Assembly (NCBI GenBank): GCA_963971285.1
Contig: OZ020250.1
Span: 13,810,499 to 13,874,498 of the forward strand
From: Astropecten irregularis
Lineage: Eukaryota > Echinodermata > Asteroidea > Paxillosida > Astropectinidae
DNA: 64,000 nt
Reading direction: 5' to 3'
The position numbers were made by a program, and so were the translations under genes. Below the pieces are notes generated by a model. That model was not told where the DNA came from, did not search any database, and saw only the letters and a list, made by a program, of their open reading frames with translations. The number at the start of each line of letters is the position of its first letter. Within the stretch, counting starts at the first letter, position 1. Below are positions 56,901 through 63,970 of the stretch, piece by piece.

Positions 56901-57134
56901 TTAATAAAATCCAGTAAAATGGAGTCAGCAGCATTGATTGTATACGATGACGAGATAACGAATAGGCCAAACAATACACGTATGCGGTTCAAGCCCACTC
57001 ATAATTAACTAAAAAAAGTCATAAGTTCAGAATTTCAAAGTTTTCTTCGATCAGAGTTGACTTCTGAATGTTTCTGACGAACTTTCGTTAGGGCCTACTA
57101 GGCTAGTTAACATTCAGGATACTTTACCTGGCAT
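41746..57134 (-). CDS. SELENBP1: Selenium-binding protein 1 / methanethiol oxidase, complete coding region (10 coding exons)
   Basis: The product is a cytosolic enzyme of the SBP56 family; the human protein oxidises methanethiol to hydrogen peroxide, formaldehyde and hydrogen sulfide. Ten exons with continuous phases give 481 residues (human 472). Diagnostic segments in order: [30 protein letters not shown] (Cys80, Cys83), [36 protein letters not shown] (His197, His198), [43 protein letters not shown] and [15 protein letters not shown]. The first exon codes only Met-Pro and one base of Gly3. The C-terminus [11 protein letters not shown] is extended relative to human SDIWI. A second copy starts upstream beyond the window, so this is part of a tandem family. 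Confidence 0.97.
42150..42320 (+). mobile_element. tRNA-derived SINE (family 2)
   Basis: The head has A-box-like TGGCCTAGCGATATGG and B box GGGTTCGAATCCC, then a tail with CATGTGCACTCAACAAGCAC. It ends just before the family 1 SINE. Confidence 0.75.
42348..42522 (+). mobile_element. tRNA-derived SINE (family 1) with 17-bp target-site duplication
   Basis: The tRNA-like head GCTGGATAGCTAAGTTGG (A box) and GGTTCGAATCC (B box) precede a tail ending in TTTCTTTGTTCAC. The 17-bp sequence aataaaagaaaggtcta flanks it exactly on both sides (42,331-42,347 and 42,523-42,539). Confidence 0.88.
42552..42763 (-). CDS. SELENBP1: SELENBP1 coding exon 9
   Basis: Residues 352-422: [20 protein letters not shown] then [20 protein letters not shown] and [19 protein letters not shown]. 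The donor GTAAGT is intact although a SINE lies only about 12 nt into the intron. Confidence 0.97.
42846..43213. mobile_element. TTAA-flanked MITE
   Basis: Left GGTAGCATCACACTTTGG, right CCAAAGTATGATATTACC, TTAA at both ends. Abuts the GGGAGAG element that follows. Confidence 0.8.
43215..43787. mobile_element. GGGAGAG-ended MITE split by a nested MITE
   Basis: Left GGGAGAGGAACTTAAATACT, right ACCAGTATCAAAGTTTCGCT then CCC; interrupted at 43,371-43,615. Confidence 0.7.
43371..43615. mobile_element. CCAATTTCA-ended MITE, core 3, nested in another element
   Basis: GGGCCAATTTCATAGAGCTG to CAGCTCTATGAAATTGGCCC, opposite orientation to the copy at 39.55 kb and inserted inside the GGGAGAG element. 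Confidence 0.8.
43801..44160. mobile_element. TTAA-type MITE, right end lost
   Basis: Left GGTAGTATCATACTTTGG, core like the 12.7 kb copy (GCTCAATTGATCATTGG), right side ends in GTTTCCTAAG. Confidence 0.65.
44266..44504. mobile_element. GGAGGCTC-family MITE, diverged
   Basis: GGCCCTTTAAGAAATGACGG to TTTTGTAAAGGCCCT, with the GAAGTTCCGTTTTC core of this family. Confidence 0.5.
44710..44831 (-). CDS. SELENBP1: SELENBP1 coding exon 8
   Basis: Residues 311-351: [20 protein letters not shown] then [20 protein letters not shown], matching human SNWLHGDLRQYDISDP. Confidence 0.97.
44905..45335 (-). pseudogene. LINE reverse transcriptase C-terminal fragment
   Basis: Minus strand reads [20 protein letters not shown], a frame change, then [20 protein letters not shown] and [15 protein letters not shown]. 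The ETWTL...RLYGHVA...GRP..TWL order is typical of CR1/L2-type LINE tails. It is a different family from the fragment at 2.2 kb and lies in SELENBP1 intron 7. Confidence 0.75.
45625..45668 (+). ncRNA. hammerhead-ribozyme-like fold, copy A
   Basis: GTCTC pairs with GAGAC (45,625-45,629 with 45,664-45,668). Inside is CTGATGA, a hairpin GACTAG/CTAGTC, then GAAACGTT. CTGATGA and GAAAC are the hammerhead core; similar minimal motifs are known from Penelope-like retroelements. One extra T follows CTGATGA and helix III is almost absent, so self-cleavage is doubtful in isolation. Lies in a SELENBP1 intron, on the opposite strand. Confidence 0.5.
45870..45948 (-). CDS. SELENBP1: SELENBP1 coding exon 7
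   Basis: Residues 285-311: [20 protein letters not shown] then ALPEMPG, matching human [24 protein letters not shown]. This 79-bp exon sits in an otherwise repeat-rich stretch. Confidence 0.95.
46408..46540. mobile_element. CCAATTTCA-ended MITE, core 6, right end decayed
   Basis: GGGGCCGATTTCACTAACGC then AAAGCCCAAATCCATCGC; right end not clear. Confidence 0.5.
46545..47080. other. SELENBP1 intron sequence, no repeat recognised
   Basis: Part of intron 6. GGGGGTGGATCTAGCTGTCA to GATCCCTCTCTATCCGCC looks like the ends of an old element but is not clear. Confidence 0.4.
47083..47264 (-). CDS. SELENBP1: SELENBP1 coding exon 6
   Basis: Residues 224-284: [20 protein letters not shown] then [20 protein letters not shown] and [15 protein letters not shown]. 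It matches human [12 protein letters not shown] and GFVGCALSS. Confidence 0.97.
47478..47640 (+). mobile_element. tRNA-derived SINE (family 2)
   Basis: Same layout as the copy at 42.2 kb: TGGTCTAGTGTATAGTGG head, B box GGGTTCGAATTCC, and tail CATGTGTACTCAAAAGCAC followed by GAAGGGCAAG. Lies in SELENBP1 intron 5. Confidence 0.75.
47909..48091 (-). CDS. SELENBP1: SELENBP1 coding exon 5, [10 protein letters not shown] core
   Basis: Residues 163-224: [20 protein letters not shown] then [20 protein letters not shown] and [20 protein letters not shown]. This is the most conserved block of the enzyme. Donor is GTACGA, a non-consensus but acceptable site. Confidence 0.97.
48095..50020. other. SELENBP1 intron 4, no gene or repeat recognised
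   Basis: Unique-looking sequence over about 1.9 kb. None of the MITE families above was seen, unlike neighbouring introns. Confidence 0.5.
50025..50151 (-). CDS. SELENBP1: SELENBP1 coding exon 4
   Basis: Residues 121-163: [20 protein letters not shown] then [23 protein letters not shown], matching human [22 protein letters not shown]. Donor GTAGGG is weaker than its neighbours. Confidence 0.95.
50178..50325. repeat. inverted and tandem copies of the GATCCTGCTAGGATC hairpin motif
   Basis: A minus-strand copy (TTGAGAAAGATCCTGC then GGATCGAAACGCGTCAGG) faces two plus-strand copies. GGAGTTAGGAGGGCCTGAC on the left is mirrored by GTCAGGCCCTCCTAACTCC on the right, making a palindrome of about 130 bp next to SELENBP1 exon 4. 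Confidence 0.65.
51076..51261 (-). CDS. SELENBP1: SELENBP1 coding exon 3, CSSC motif
   Basis: Residues 59-120: [20 protein letters not shown] then [20 protein letters not shown] and [18 protein letters not shown]. The CSSC pair is a family hallmark. Acceptor lies after a poly-T stretch. Confidence 0.97.
51418..51951. repeat. tandem array of the exon 2 3' end plus splice donor, within SELENBP1 intron 2
   Basis: At least four degenerate units of about 80-100 bp repeat the last ~35 bases of exon 2, its donor and the start of the intron. Minus-strand translations of the exon-like parts read [34 protein letters not shown] and [12 protein letters not shown], versus [12 protein letters not shown] in the real exon. 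The unit at about 51,603 carries a consensus donor GTAAGTG; those near 51,783 and 51,867 carry GTAGGTG. A further decayed unit lies near 51,470. Confidence 0.85.
51952..52118 (-). CDS. SELENBP1: SELENBP1 coding exon 2
   Basis: Residues 3-58: [40 protein letters not shown] and [15 protein letters not shown], then donor GTAGGTG. The reading frame stays open past the donor into tandem copies of this exon end. Confidence 0.96.
52162..52341. mobile_element. GGAGGCTC-ended MITE
   Basis: GGGCCTTTTTGAAACGGAGG to CCATTTCGAAAAGGGCCCT; a short CTTTC run interrupts the core. Lies just upstream of SELENBP1 exon 2. Confidence 0.75.
52345..53510. other. SELENBP1 intron 1, part with an inverted repeat
   Basis: AAAGAGGATGTTCAACACTC (52,570) and GAGTGTTGAACATCCTCTTT (52,823) with the adjoining CAAACCTTGCTTTATTTGTT form the arms of an element of about 280 bp. 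The remainder is unassigned. Confidence 0.6.
53516..53874. mobile_element. TTAA-type MITE
   Basis: Left GGTAATATCATACTTTGG, right TCAAAGTATGATACC; right TTAA mutated. In SELENBP1 intron 1. Confidence 0.7.
54377..54422 (-). mobile_element. SINE family 1 fragment
   Basis: GGTTCGAATCCCACTCCAGT on the minus strand followed by the TTTGTCTTTGTTCACC tail; head missing. Confidence 0.5.
54764..54862. repeat. G-tract / C-tract foldback
   Basis: Two long G runs face a long C run across a spacer of about 45 bp (GAGCCCCCCAAAATG). Remnant of a CAGTGGC-type repeat; homopolymer lengths are unreliable. Confidence 0.6.
55349..55645. mobile_element. TTAA-type MITE fragment
   Basis: Left AGGTGACTTCATACTTTG and core CACTTTTTGAGAAAACAGTG; right end missing. 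Confidence 0.6.
56190..56552. mobile_element. TTAA-type MITE
   Basis: Left AGGTAGTATCATACTTTGG, right CCAAGTATGATACTACC followed by TTAA. Confidence 0.75.
56736..56905. mobile_element. CCAATTTCA-ended MITE, core 1, truncated
   Basis: GGGGCCAATTTCATAAAACT with the core 1 sequence; the right terminus is missing. Confidence 0.6.
57128..57134 (-). CDS. SELENBP1: SELENBP1 coding exon 1 (seven coding bases)
   Basis: ATG CCA G before donor GTAAAG; joined to exon 2 it reads [12 protein letters not shown], matching the family's MATKCGNCGPGY. The context CAAGATGC is a moderate start. The intron after it is about 5 kb. Strong protein fit but a very small exon, so confirmation by RNA would be decisive. 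Confidence 0.78.
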
Positions 57135-57260
57135 CTTGCTGGTTCCGTTCGGCACCGAAAATATCCCTCAGTGAGTGATCAACCAAGCCTGATCGAAGCG
57201 CTTTGAAGTTTACCCCTAAACTGCTAACCACTGATGAGTTAGCTGAACAACTCAACCAAA
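57135..57260 (-). promoter_or_regulatory. SELENBP1 5' UTR and probable start region
   Basis: The sequence just upstream of the ATG should be leader. No TATA box is obvious. There is no upstream ATG in the last 40 bases before the start. Confidence 0.4.
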
Positions 57261-57879
57261 AGTATGCCAATTAATCATCAATGGGAATTATGTAATGGGT
57301 GAACACCGGCCTATACTAGCCTAGCCCAGTCACTGCAAAAAAAAAACGGACCTTGATCCAGTATTATCATACAAAACTAATGATACAGCTCGGTAACAAG
57401 AACTAGCATACGTGTTCGATCGCGTGGTATGGAATGACATGTAGTGCAACCGTGCATGCAGTGTATATCATTATATGCAGTACATGCCTATGCATTGTTT
57501 GTGCAGTACTATAATGTATGTAGTCACTGTATGAACATTCGCGTTGCGTCAAATTTCAGCTTGCAATATTGAAATTCATACAGTGTGTACATGAATATAT
57601 TGTAGTTCTAACTCAGTAATTATCATAGAGCTACAAAACGTCCCCCACGTTGCATGACCGGTGGGGGTCAAATATAGTTAGATAATAAATCGTTCAAGCA
57701 GGTATAATTATGCAGTGCACAGATTATTACTTGAAAAATATGATATAATTTGACATTGAATAAACTGGTTTAGAACAATGAGCATCACGGCACACCATTA
57801 CAGACAAAATCAGAACAAAACAAAAACTAGGGTAGGCCTATGCATAATGGTGGGTGGGCGTGGCGCTGGAAGCGGGGTG

Positions 57880-58130
57880 GGTCAGGCGCTTGACAGTGCT
57901 ATGATATCAGCCAAATGTGGGTGGGGAAAAGCTAAAAAATATGTTTTATAAGAAAAATTTAGTCGGGATGTCACTATTTTCTCGTGACTCAGATGTCCGA
58001 TTGAGCTCAAAGTTTCACACAAATGGATCAGACAAAGTGTGAGTGCTGTTTTGTGACCTTTACCAATCTTAATTATAATCATTATACCCAACTTGGGGTA
58101 TGGTGGGTGGGCGGGGCGCTGGGAGAAGTG
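57880..58130. repeat. GGTGGGTGGGCG-flanked segment
   Basis: GGTGGGTGGGCGTGGCGCTGG at 57,849 and GGTGGGTGGGCGGGGCGCTGG at 58,101 lie about 250 bp apart in the same direction. The segment between contains the CTCGTGACTCAG core also found at 59.37 kb. Confidence 0.55.
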
Positions 58131-58299
58131 GACGGAAAAGTTGGGGCGGGGCATACAGAAAAATAAAAACCATGTAGTTCCTTGCTTTAAGTGTTGCTTT
58201 TGTATTTGTTTATTGTTTCAAGTTGTACATTTGTTGGATCTTAAAACAACAAATCAGTTAACAATGGACTCGTGGCTTTTCTTTTTTTATGGTGGCTCT

Positions 58300-58455
58300 A
58301 AAGCAAAGCAAAGCAAGACAAGCCTAGAAATTAAAGTAAATCCTTAAACTAAAGTAAAACAAAACTGAGCAGAGCAAAGCAAAACAAAGGTAAGAGAAGA
58401 TCAACTGAGCAACATAAAAGAAAGAAATAAAGCAAAGGGAAATAAAGCAAAGCTT
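58300..58455 (+). repeat. AAAGC/AAAAC-rich simple sequence
   Basis: Purine-rich tract of AAAGCAAAGCAAAAC-like units. Confidence 0.7.
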
Positions 58456-58479
58456 AAAGATATAATATAGCTATATGTG

Positions 58480-58592
58480 TTTCTACTTTCTACCAGCACC
58501 ATCTTCATATACCCTGAAAGTTATAGGTAAATCCGCTGTGAACATTTCTGTATGGGTTGGGTTACCAATCCTGCATTGTACCTTTAAAAAAA
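58480..58592. mobile_element. TTAA-type MITE right-end fragment
   Basis: CACCATCTTCATATACCC, GTTATAGGTAAATC and CCAATCCTGCATTGTACC then TTTAAA; only the right part remains. Confidence 0.5.
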
Positions 58593-59196
58593 AGACTAAA
58601 AGGAACTTAACGACAAACCGTAAATTAAAGCAAAGCAATGTTAAATTCCTGGCAGTAGTATAGTAATTTGCACAGAATAGATTAGTCGAGAAAAATGAGA
58701 ATCTATACACTTGTAGTTCTTGTAATTTTCTCCTCAATCATTGTGACAAAAGAATATCAAAACAGTTCCAATCACAAACACCTGTTTGCAAGCTATTGAA
58801 TTCAACGGCACATTATCTTTCCAAAACTACGGAGTCCAGAAAGTGTCATTTTGATTCGTCGAGATCCAAAGACAATCAATTTCAGTCCTTCGTTATGACT
58901 AATACAGACGATGCAGATAACTCAGGGTGATCCCAACACTCGCTAATAGTGAAGTCGGCATATCCGGCTAGAAAAGTGCCAAATAAATCTGTCCCCGCCC
59001 CGTAAATGTGACCGGAGGACAGAATTACCCAGGTAAAAGTGTCCTCCGGACAACTGTACATGGCCACAAACGTGTAAATGTGTCCGGTGGTCACGCTTAG
59101 AGGGGGTGGGGGGGGGGGGGGGTGGGGGGGTCAGATTAACCTTTACACCGGCAGTGCTTTCGTGGCAGGCTTCAGACGATGGCCGAGCAAGTCAAC

Positions 59197-59503
59197 TTAA
59201 AGGTAGTATCATATACTTTGGTAGCATACCGAAACAATAATTTTCACAGATTTACCTATAACTTACAGGGTATGAAGATGGTGCTGGTAGAAACATACCA
59301 AAAACAGTTTTGATCTCGGGGTAAGATCAAAGCCATTCTTTAAGTTTTAAAAGAAAAATTGAGTCGGTTTTCGCTATTTTTTCGTGACTCAGATAACTGA
59401 TTGAGCTCACATTTTCACAGGTTTGTAATTCTATGTAAATATTGGATCAGACAAAGTATGAGTGCTGTTCTGTGACCTTTACCAATCATGTATTTACCTT
59501 TAA
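59197..59503. mobile_element. TTAA-type MITE, hybrid of two sister cores
   Basis: The left end is GGTAGTATCATATACTTTGG; the right half carries the CGTGACTCAG and GGATCAGACAAAGTATGAGT core seen at 57.95 kb. Confidence 0.55.
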
Positions 59504-59689
59504 ATACTTTTACAGTCGGACTGATTGGACCTTTGAACTTCAGCTTACGCGGGCTCTATAGCTATGCCCCACTCCAGTTTTATGTGGCACAAACAGAACA
59601 CATGCGTTCGTCATCAGTTTAGCTCGCAGTCTTTCGAAACTGGCTTTCGACAAACCCAGTACGTTTTTTCACCCTTTAGAATGTTAATA

Positions 59690-59895
59690 TTTATTTTTGG
59701 TCTTTAAATGATCCAAAAAAAAAATTGGTCACGGGTTTTACTATTTTCTGGATAAATACATACAGCCTTCCAGGGAGAAATATTTTAACGGTATGTTTCT
59801 ACCATCACCATCTTCATACCCTGTAAGTTAAAGGTAAATCTGTGAAGGTTTTTTTGTTTTGGTATGTTACCAAAGAATGATACTATACCTTTTAA
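59690..59895. mobile_element. TTAA-type MITE right half
   Basis: CTACCATCACCATCTTCATA then CCAAAGAATGATACTATACC and TTAA. Confidence 0.55.
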
Positions 59896-60172
59896 AGGGA
59901 AAACACGAAAACTGAAATTTACGGGATACATTAGTGATGTATACTAACAAATTATGATCACTTTTATTCACCATTCGGATAATGAATTAATGATAGATAA
60001 GAAATAAAACAAGAGCTAGTATATAATAGTATAGCGTGCAGGTTGTGACAAGGCAGTCGTGGGCCTATACAATAAACTGAAGAACGAATTCAGAAAAACA
60101 TCTGGAAAAACATGTTTCAAACAAAACATCATAAAATAACCACAAGGGAAACTGACTGGATTAATTTTAAGT

Positions 60173-60311
60173 CATTGAAAGGTGAACTAATGAGGCAAAG
60201 AATTGGTGCGGAATTCGAACTATGCAGCGACCTCCGAAATATCGTACGGAGGTCGCTGGTTCAAGTCCCACTCCAGTCAATTCTTTATTATTTTGTTCAC
60301 TTTTCAATGAG
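60173..60311. mobile_element. two SINE family 1 tails in inverted orientation (hairpin)
   Basis: A reversed SINE 3' half runs into a forward one. The arms GCGACCTCCG and CGGAGGTCGC flank a ten-base spacer, and both outer ends carry CATTGAAA / TTTCAATG. Direct repeat aatgaggcaaa lies near both sides (60,188 and 60,307). Confidence 0.7.
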
Positions 60312-60417
60312 GCAAACAATAATACTCATTGTAAAACTTGCTATCACATGTAAGCAGATAAAAACTAATTTCGGTCTCTGTTTTACTAATTTCTGGATCA
60401 ACAAAAACAAAGTATTT

Positions 60418-60503
60418 TAACAGTATGTTTCTACCACCGCCGTCTTCATAATGAATCTGCATTTCTTTGACAAAAACCAAAGTATGATATTACCTTTAAA
60501 CTA
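60418..60503. mobile_element. TTAA-type MITE fragment, internally deleted
   Basis: GTATGTTTCTACCACCGCCG joined directly to CCAAAGTATGATATTACC TTTAA. Confidence 0.5.
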
Positions 60504-60699
60504 CAACTTCATTTTACCCATCCTTCTTGTTTACAGCAAGGCCGAAAACCATCCATTTAGACAAAATTATGGAACTCAATGACGTATTTGAGAGTAAGAG
60601 GGACGACTTTAAGCCGTGTCAGGCTTGCATGATCATGCCCGAATCGGGAATAGGCCTAATGGTAATGGGTTGGCCTTTTAAATTTGGTTCCGACCATCG

Positions 60700-61450
60700 A
60701 ACAAGTTTCTGGCTAATATTAATAACTATCTGTTATGTTAATTACTCACCACACAGTTTAAATCAAATGTCTTTTCTGTGTATATACTAACCTTATAATA
60801 TTTCTCTTTGTAATTATTAAAAAATCCACCTAACTCAAATCTGTTTAAATGCGTACCATCACTAAAGAAGTTGTGCAAGATTGTCATAAACCCAAATATA
60901 CGTAAATATGTAAACATTTCTGTTTGGGTATGTTACCAAATCCTGTCCTGTACCTTTAAAAGAGCTAGTGACAGTCCAAAATCTTGCTGAGGTATAACTG
61001 CTATTATTGTTTCCTGAGTTGTAAATATTGAGTTGATGTGGTCCACTCTGTGTTATTATTTTTAATATCAAGATTACACATTTCATTGAGGTATTAATCA
61101 ACGTATAATTAGGCCTATACTGGTCAATACTAATAATTATCTGTAATATGAATTACTCACCGCAAACGTCAATTCAAATTAGGCCTACTGTCTAATACTA
61201 ATAACTGTCTGTAATATTAATTACTCACCACAAACGTTTATTCAAATTAGGCCTACTGTCTAATATAGTAATAAATGTCTGTAATATTAATTACTCACCA
61301 CACACTTCAATTCAACTATGTCTTTTCTGTGTATACTAAGCTTATTATATTTCTCTTGGTATTAAATCATCCACCTATTAGCTAAAACCTTTTTACGGCG
61401 TACCATCACCAAAGACGTTACAAAGACTGTTGTACAAGAATGTTACAAAC
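60700..61450. repeat. local tandem duplication with ~65-bp sub-repeats
   Basis: TTAATTACTCACCACA plus TCTTTTCTGTGTAT and CACCAAAGA-type parts at 60.72-60.90 kb recur at 61.27-61.45 kb. Between them a unit with AATTAGGCCTACTGTCTAAT repeats about three times. Confidence 0.7.
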
Positions 61451-61466
61451 CAAACTATCTATGAGG

Positions 61467-61512
61467 ACTCTCCTGAGGACCGCCAGAGTACACTGGCCGG
61501 AACGTCGAGAGT
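61467..61512 (+). ncRNA. hammerhead-ribozyme-like fold, copy B
   Basis: ACTCTC pairs with GAGAGT; inside is CTGAGGA, a hairpin GCCAG/CTGGC, then GGAACGTC. Both stems differ from copy A but still pair, while the core positions are nearly the same. CTGAGGA and GGAAC each carry one change from the hammerhead core, so this copy is probably inactive. Confidence 0.45.
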
Positions 61513-61639
61513 TAACTTCCTTTCAGAACCGATGTATACAGAGATATATACTTGTTGTCTCCGCAAACCTTTCCTTACTACAAACTACATGGTGTCCCCA
61601 AAAAACCGCAACACTTTGTGTCGAGAACTATTATATGAA

Positions 61640-61982
61640 AATTAAACTGTTTATCACTTCAAGATTCATATTTGTGATACAGCCATATCTTGGCTATTAC
61701 CATGTTGAATTTGAGTAAAATTAGACTAAAATTGAGGGGGAAAAGCTAACACTGAATTACCCAACCTCAAAACCCGATTTTTTATCTTTCTTTCAATACA
61801 CATTATTTGTGTATTGACAATTTATTCTGGAATACTGCAAATTTGTTTTTAAAGAGCTAGTACTCTTTCAATTGGTCATATTTTCGCAAATTTTTTGCCC
61901 GATTTTGCTTATATTCTAAATGGTGATATAGCCAAGACATGGTTGTATCATTTAACTGAATCTTGAAGTGATAAAGATTTTT
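61640..61982. repeat. inverted repeat element
   Basis: TTTATCACTTCAAGATTC with CAGCCATATCTTGGCTAT on the left match GAATCTTGAAGTGATAAAG and ATAGCCAAGACATGG on the right. Three GTGATTAAAAA units follow (61,988-62,020). Confidence 0.7.
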
Positions 61983-62170
61983 AAAGTGATTAAAAAGTGA
62001 TTAAAAAGTGATTAAATCATTATTTTCTGTGACAGCCTGTATTATCTATGATAGCCTCAATAACAAAATACACGTGTAAAACAAACTCCATCACATCTTA
62101 CTCATCAGTTATGATGTTGGGTCCCTAACTACATCAGCCTGTGATCTTTAGACATTCAAAGGCATCTGGT

Positions 62171-62336
62171 TTAGGCCAGGTAGATATCGGAGGTACAGTC
62201 TCCTCCTGGGTAGCGGATCTCGTGGGCGAGGGCTGGTCCCTCTGGCTCCTTGCCGAAGTCCACCAGGAAGTCCTTGTTGAGTGTCAGACCACCGACTTCA
62301 GTGTTGACGTCAATCAGAAGCATAGCGGATCCATTG
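62171..62336 (-). CDS. SELENBP1: Last exon of a second SELENBP1 copy (partial gene, continues past the window)
   Basis: After acceptor CATACAG the frame reads [20 protein letters not shown] then [20 protein letters not shown] and [14 protein letters not shown], then TAA. It uses the same intron phase as exon 10 of the neighbour. Over about 140 bp the two exons differ at only a handful of sites, so they derive from a recent duplication or have been homogenised. No earlier exon of this copy is seen up to 64,000, which fits a long last intron. It could instead be an orphan exon left by a partial duplication. Confidence 0.85.
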
Positions 62337-62778
62337 CTGTATGACAAGAAGTTTACAGTACACAATATGACATTTCTGGAGGTTAGTATCTATTTATTTT
62401 TCTTACATCGAGGGAAGAATTCCATGAAATGCCAGCAAGAAGCTAAATTTTGTAGTTGATTTGTTTCCACTTGTGCATCCACTGATGTTATGTGGGTGAG
62501 TGCCGTGCCCGTATACACCGATCCGACGGCTCGACCATGGAGGTAGGAAACACCCGCCATTACTGCTGTGTAAATTATTTTGTTGCCGGACAAAATGCAG
62601 GCGGGGACACTGCAGTAATGGCGGACAGTACATTGTGCCGTCGGATCGGTCTATGGTGGTCTGGTGCGTCATACTCAAGATCTTGTGGTCAGTCTCCGGA
62701 TTGTGGGTTCCAATCCAGCCGTAGGTTAATGGCGCTTGCGTCCTTGAGCAAGACGCTTTGTCACAATATTGCTCACTG

Positions 62779-63809
62779 GTGTCGATTTCTGTTCATGATT
62801 GGGGGGATGATTGGTGATTTGGTGTTCTATGCGAGGGAGCGAAGCGACCGAGCCGGTGGAGGCTGTGGGAGGTGGGATACCCCCCCTCCCAAACCAGGGA
62901 CTTTTTAATAAAAACAGAGTCCAAAAGTCGCATTTTAGAGCATTTTAAAACGATATTCAGAAGAATTAAACATTATAAATTCATTGCGAAGACTAACAAA
63001 ACAACAAGGGTCATGTAATATTTCTATACAATAAAATTGAATAATATTCAACCTCAAAATATTGGGGGAATGATAATACACGCCATCCCCCACCTCAAAT
63101 ATGGGGGGGGGGGATATATCCCCCCATCCCCCCGGGATCGACACCCATGATATTGCTCGTCTTCAACCTGGGGCCAATTTCATAGAGCTGTTTAGCACAA
63201 AAAATTGCTAAGCACAAACATGGCGTGCCCAATGAAACAAACCACAACTGAAAATTCGATTTGATATTCATGGTCAGCGAAAAACAGTCATACAACAATT
63301 GCAAGTGATACACAACACATGGAAATTTAGTTGTTAATCCGGTTTTTATTAAGACAGAAATGTCATGCTTAGCGAAATTTTGTGCTGAGCAGCTCTATGA
63401 AATTTGCCCCTAGATTGAAGGGGTTTAGGCATGGGTGTCGATCCCGGGGGGGGGGGGGGGGATATATACCCCCAATATTTGAGGTGGGGGGTGGCGTGTA
63501 TTTTCACCCCCCCCCCCCCAATATTTTGAGGTTAAATGTCATTCAAGTTTATTGTATAGAAATATTACACGATCCTTGTTGTTTTGTTAGTCTTCGCAGT
63601 AAATTTATACTGTTTAATTCTTCTGAATATCGTTTTTAAATGCTCTAAAATGCGACTTTTCGACTCTTTTTATATTCAAAAGTCCTTGGTTTGGGAGGGG
63701 TATCCCACCTCCCATAGCCTCCCCCGGCTCGGTCGCTTCGCTCCCTCGCATATGGGCACCAAAATCACCAATCATCCCCCAATCATGAAAAGAATTCGAC
63801 ACCAGTGGG
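62779..63809. repeat. large inverted repeat with ~390-bp arms
   Basis: The left arm (GAGGGAGCGAAGCGACCGAG at about 62,832) is mirrored on the right (CTCGGTCGCTTCGCTCCCTC at about 63,727), with further matches down to GGGATCGACACCCATG / CATGGGTGTCGATCCC. The centre is the MITE at 63,170-63,413. Confidence 0.8.
63170..63413. mobile_element. CCAATTTCA-ended MITE, core 1
   Basis: GGGGCCAATTTCATAGAGCT to GCTCTATGAAATTTGCCCC. It fills the centre of the large inverted repeat. Confidence 0.75.
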
Positions 63810-63970
63810 TTTAGGGGTGAGGGGTGAGGGTAGAGATGGCTTTGTGTGCTTGATTAGCCTAGTTTGAGTTTCACAGTATAGTAGTCGGGGCTGTACACGC
63901 CCCAGGGAGATGAGATGGTTTCAGGACTATGAATGTACCTCAATGATACCTGTACGCTTAGAAACACCGT

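Noticed and set aside
59101..59130. G-run as a structured regulatory element
   Set aside because: A simple G-rich run with no partner motif; its length is likely inaccurate.
62492..62908. A 138-codon plus-strand frame beside the second SELENBP1 copy
   Set aside because: It runs through an old SINE-like piece (GTCCTTGAGCAAGACGC) and one arm of the large inverted repeat; no family resemblance.
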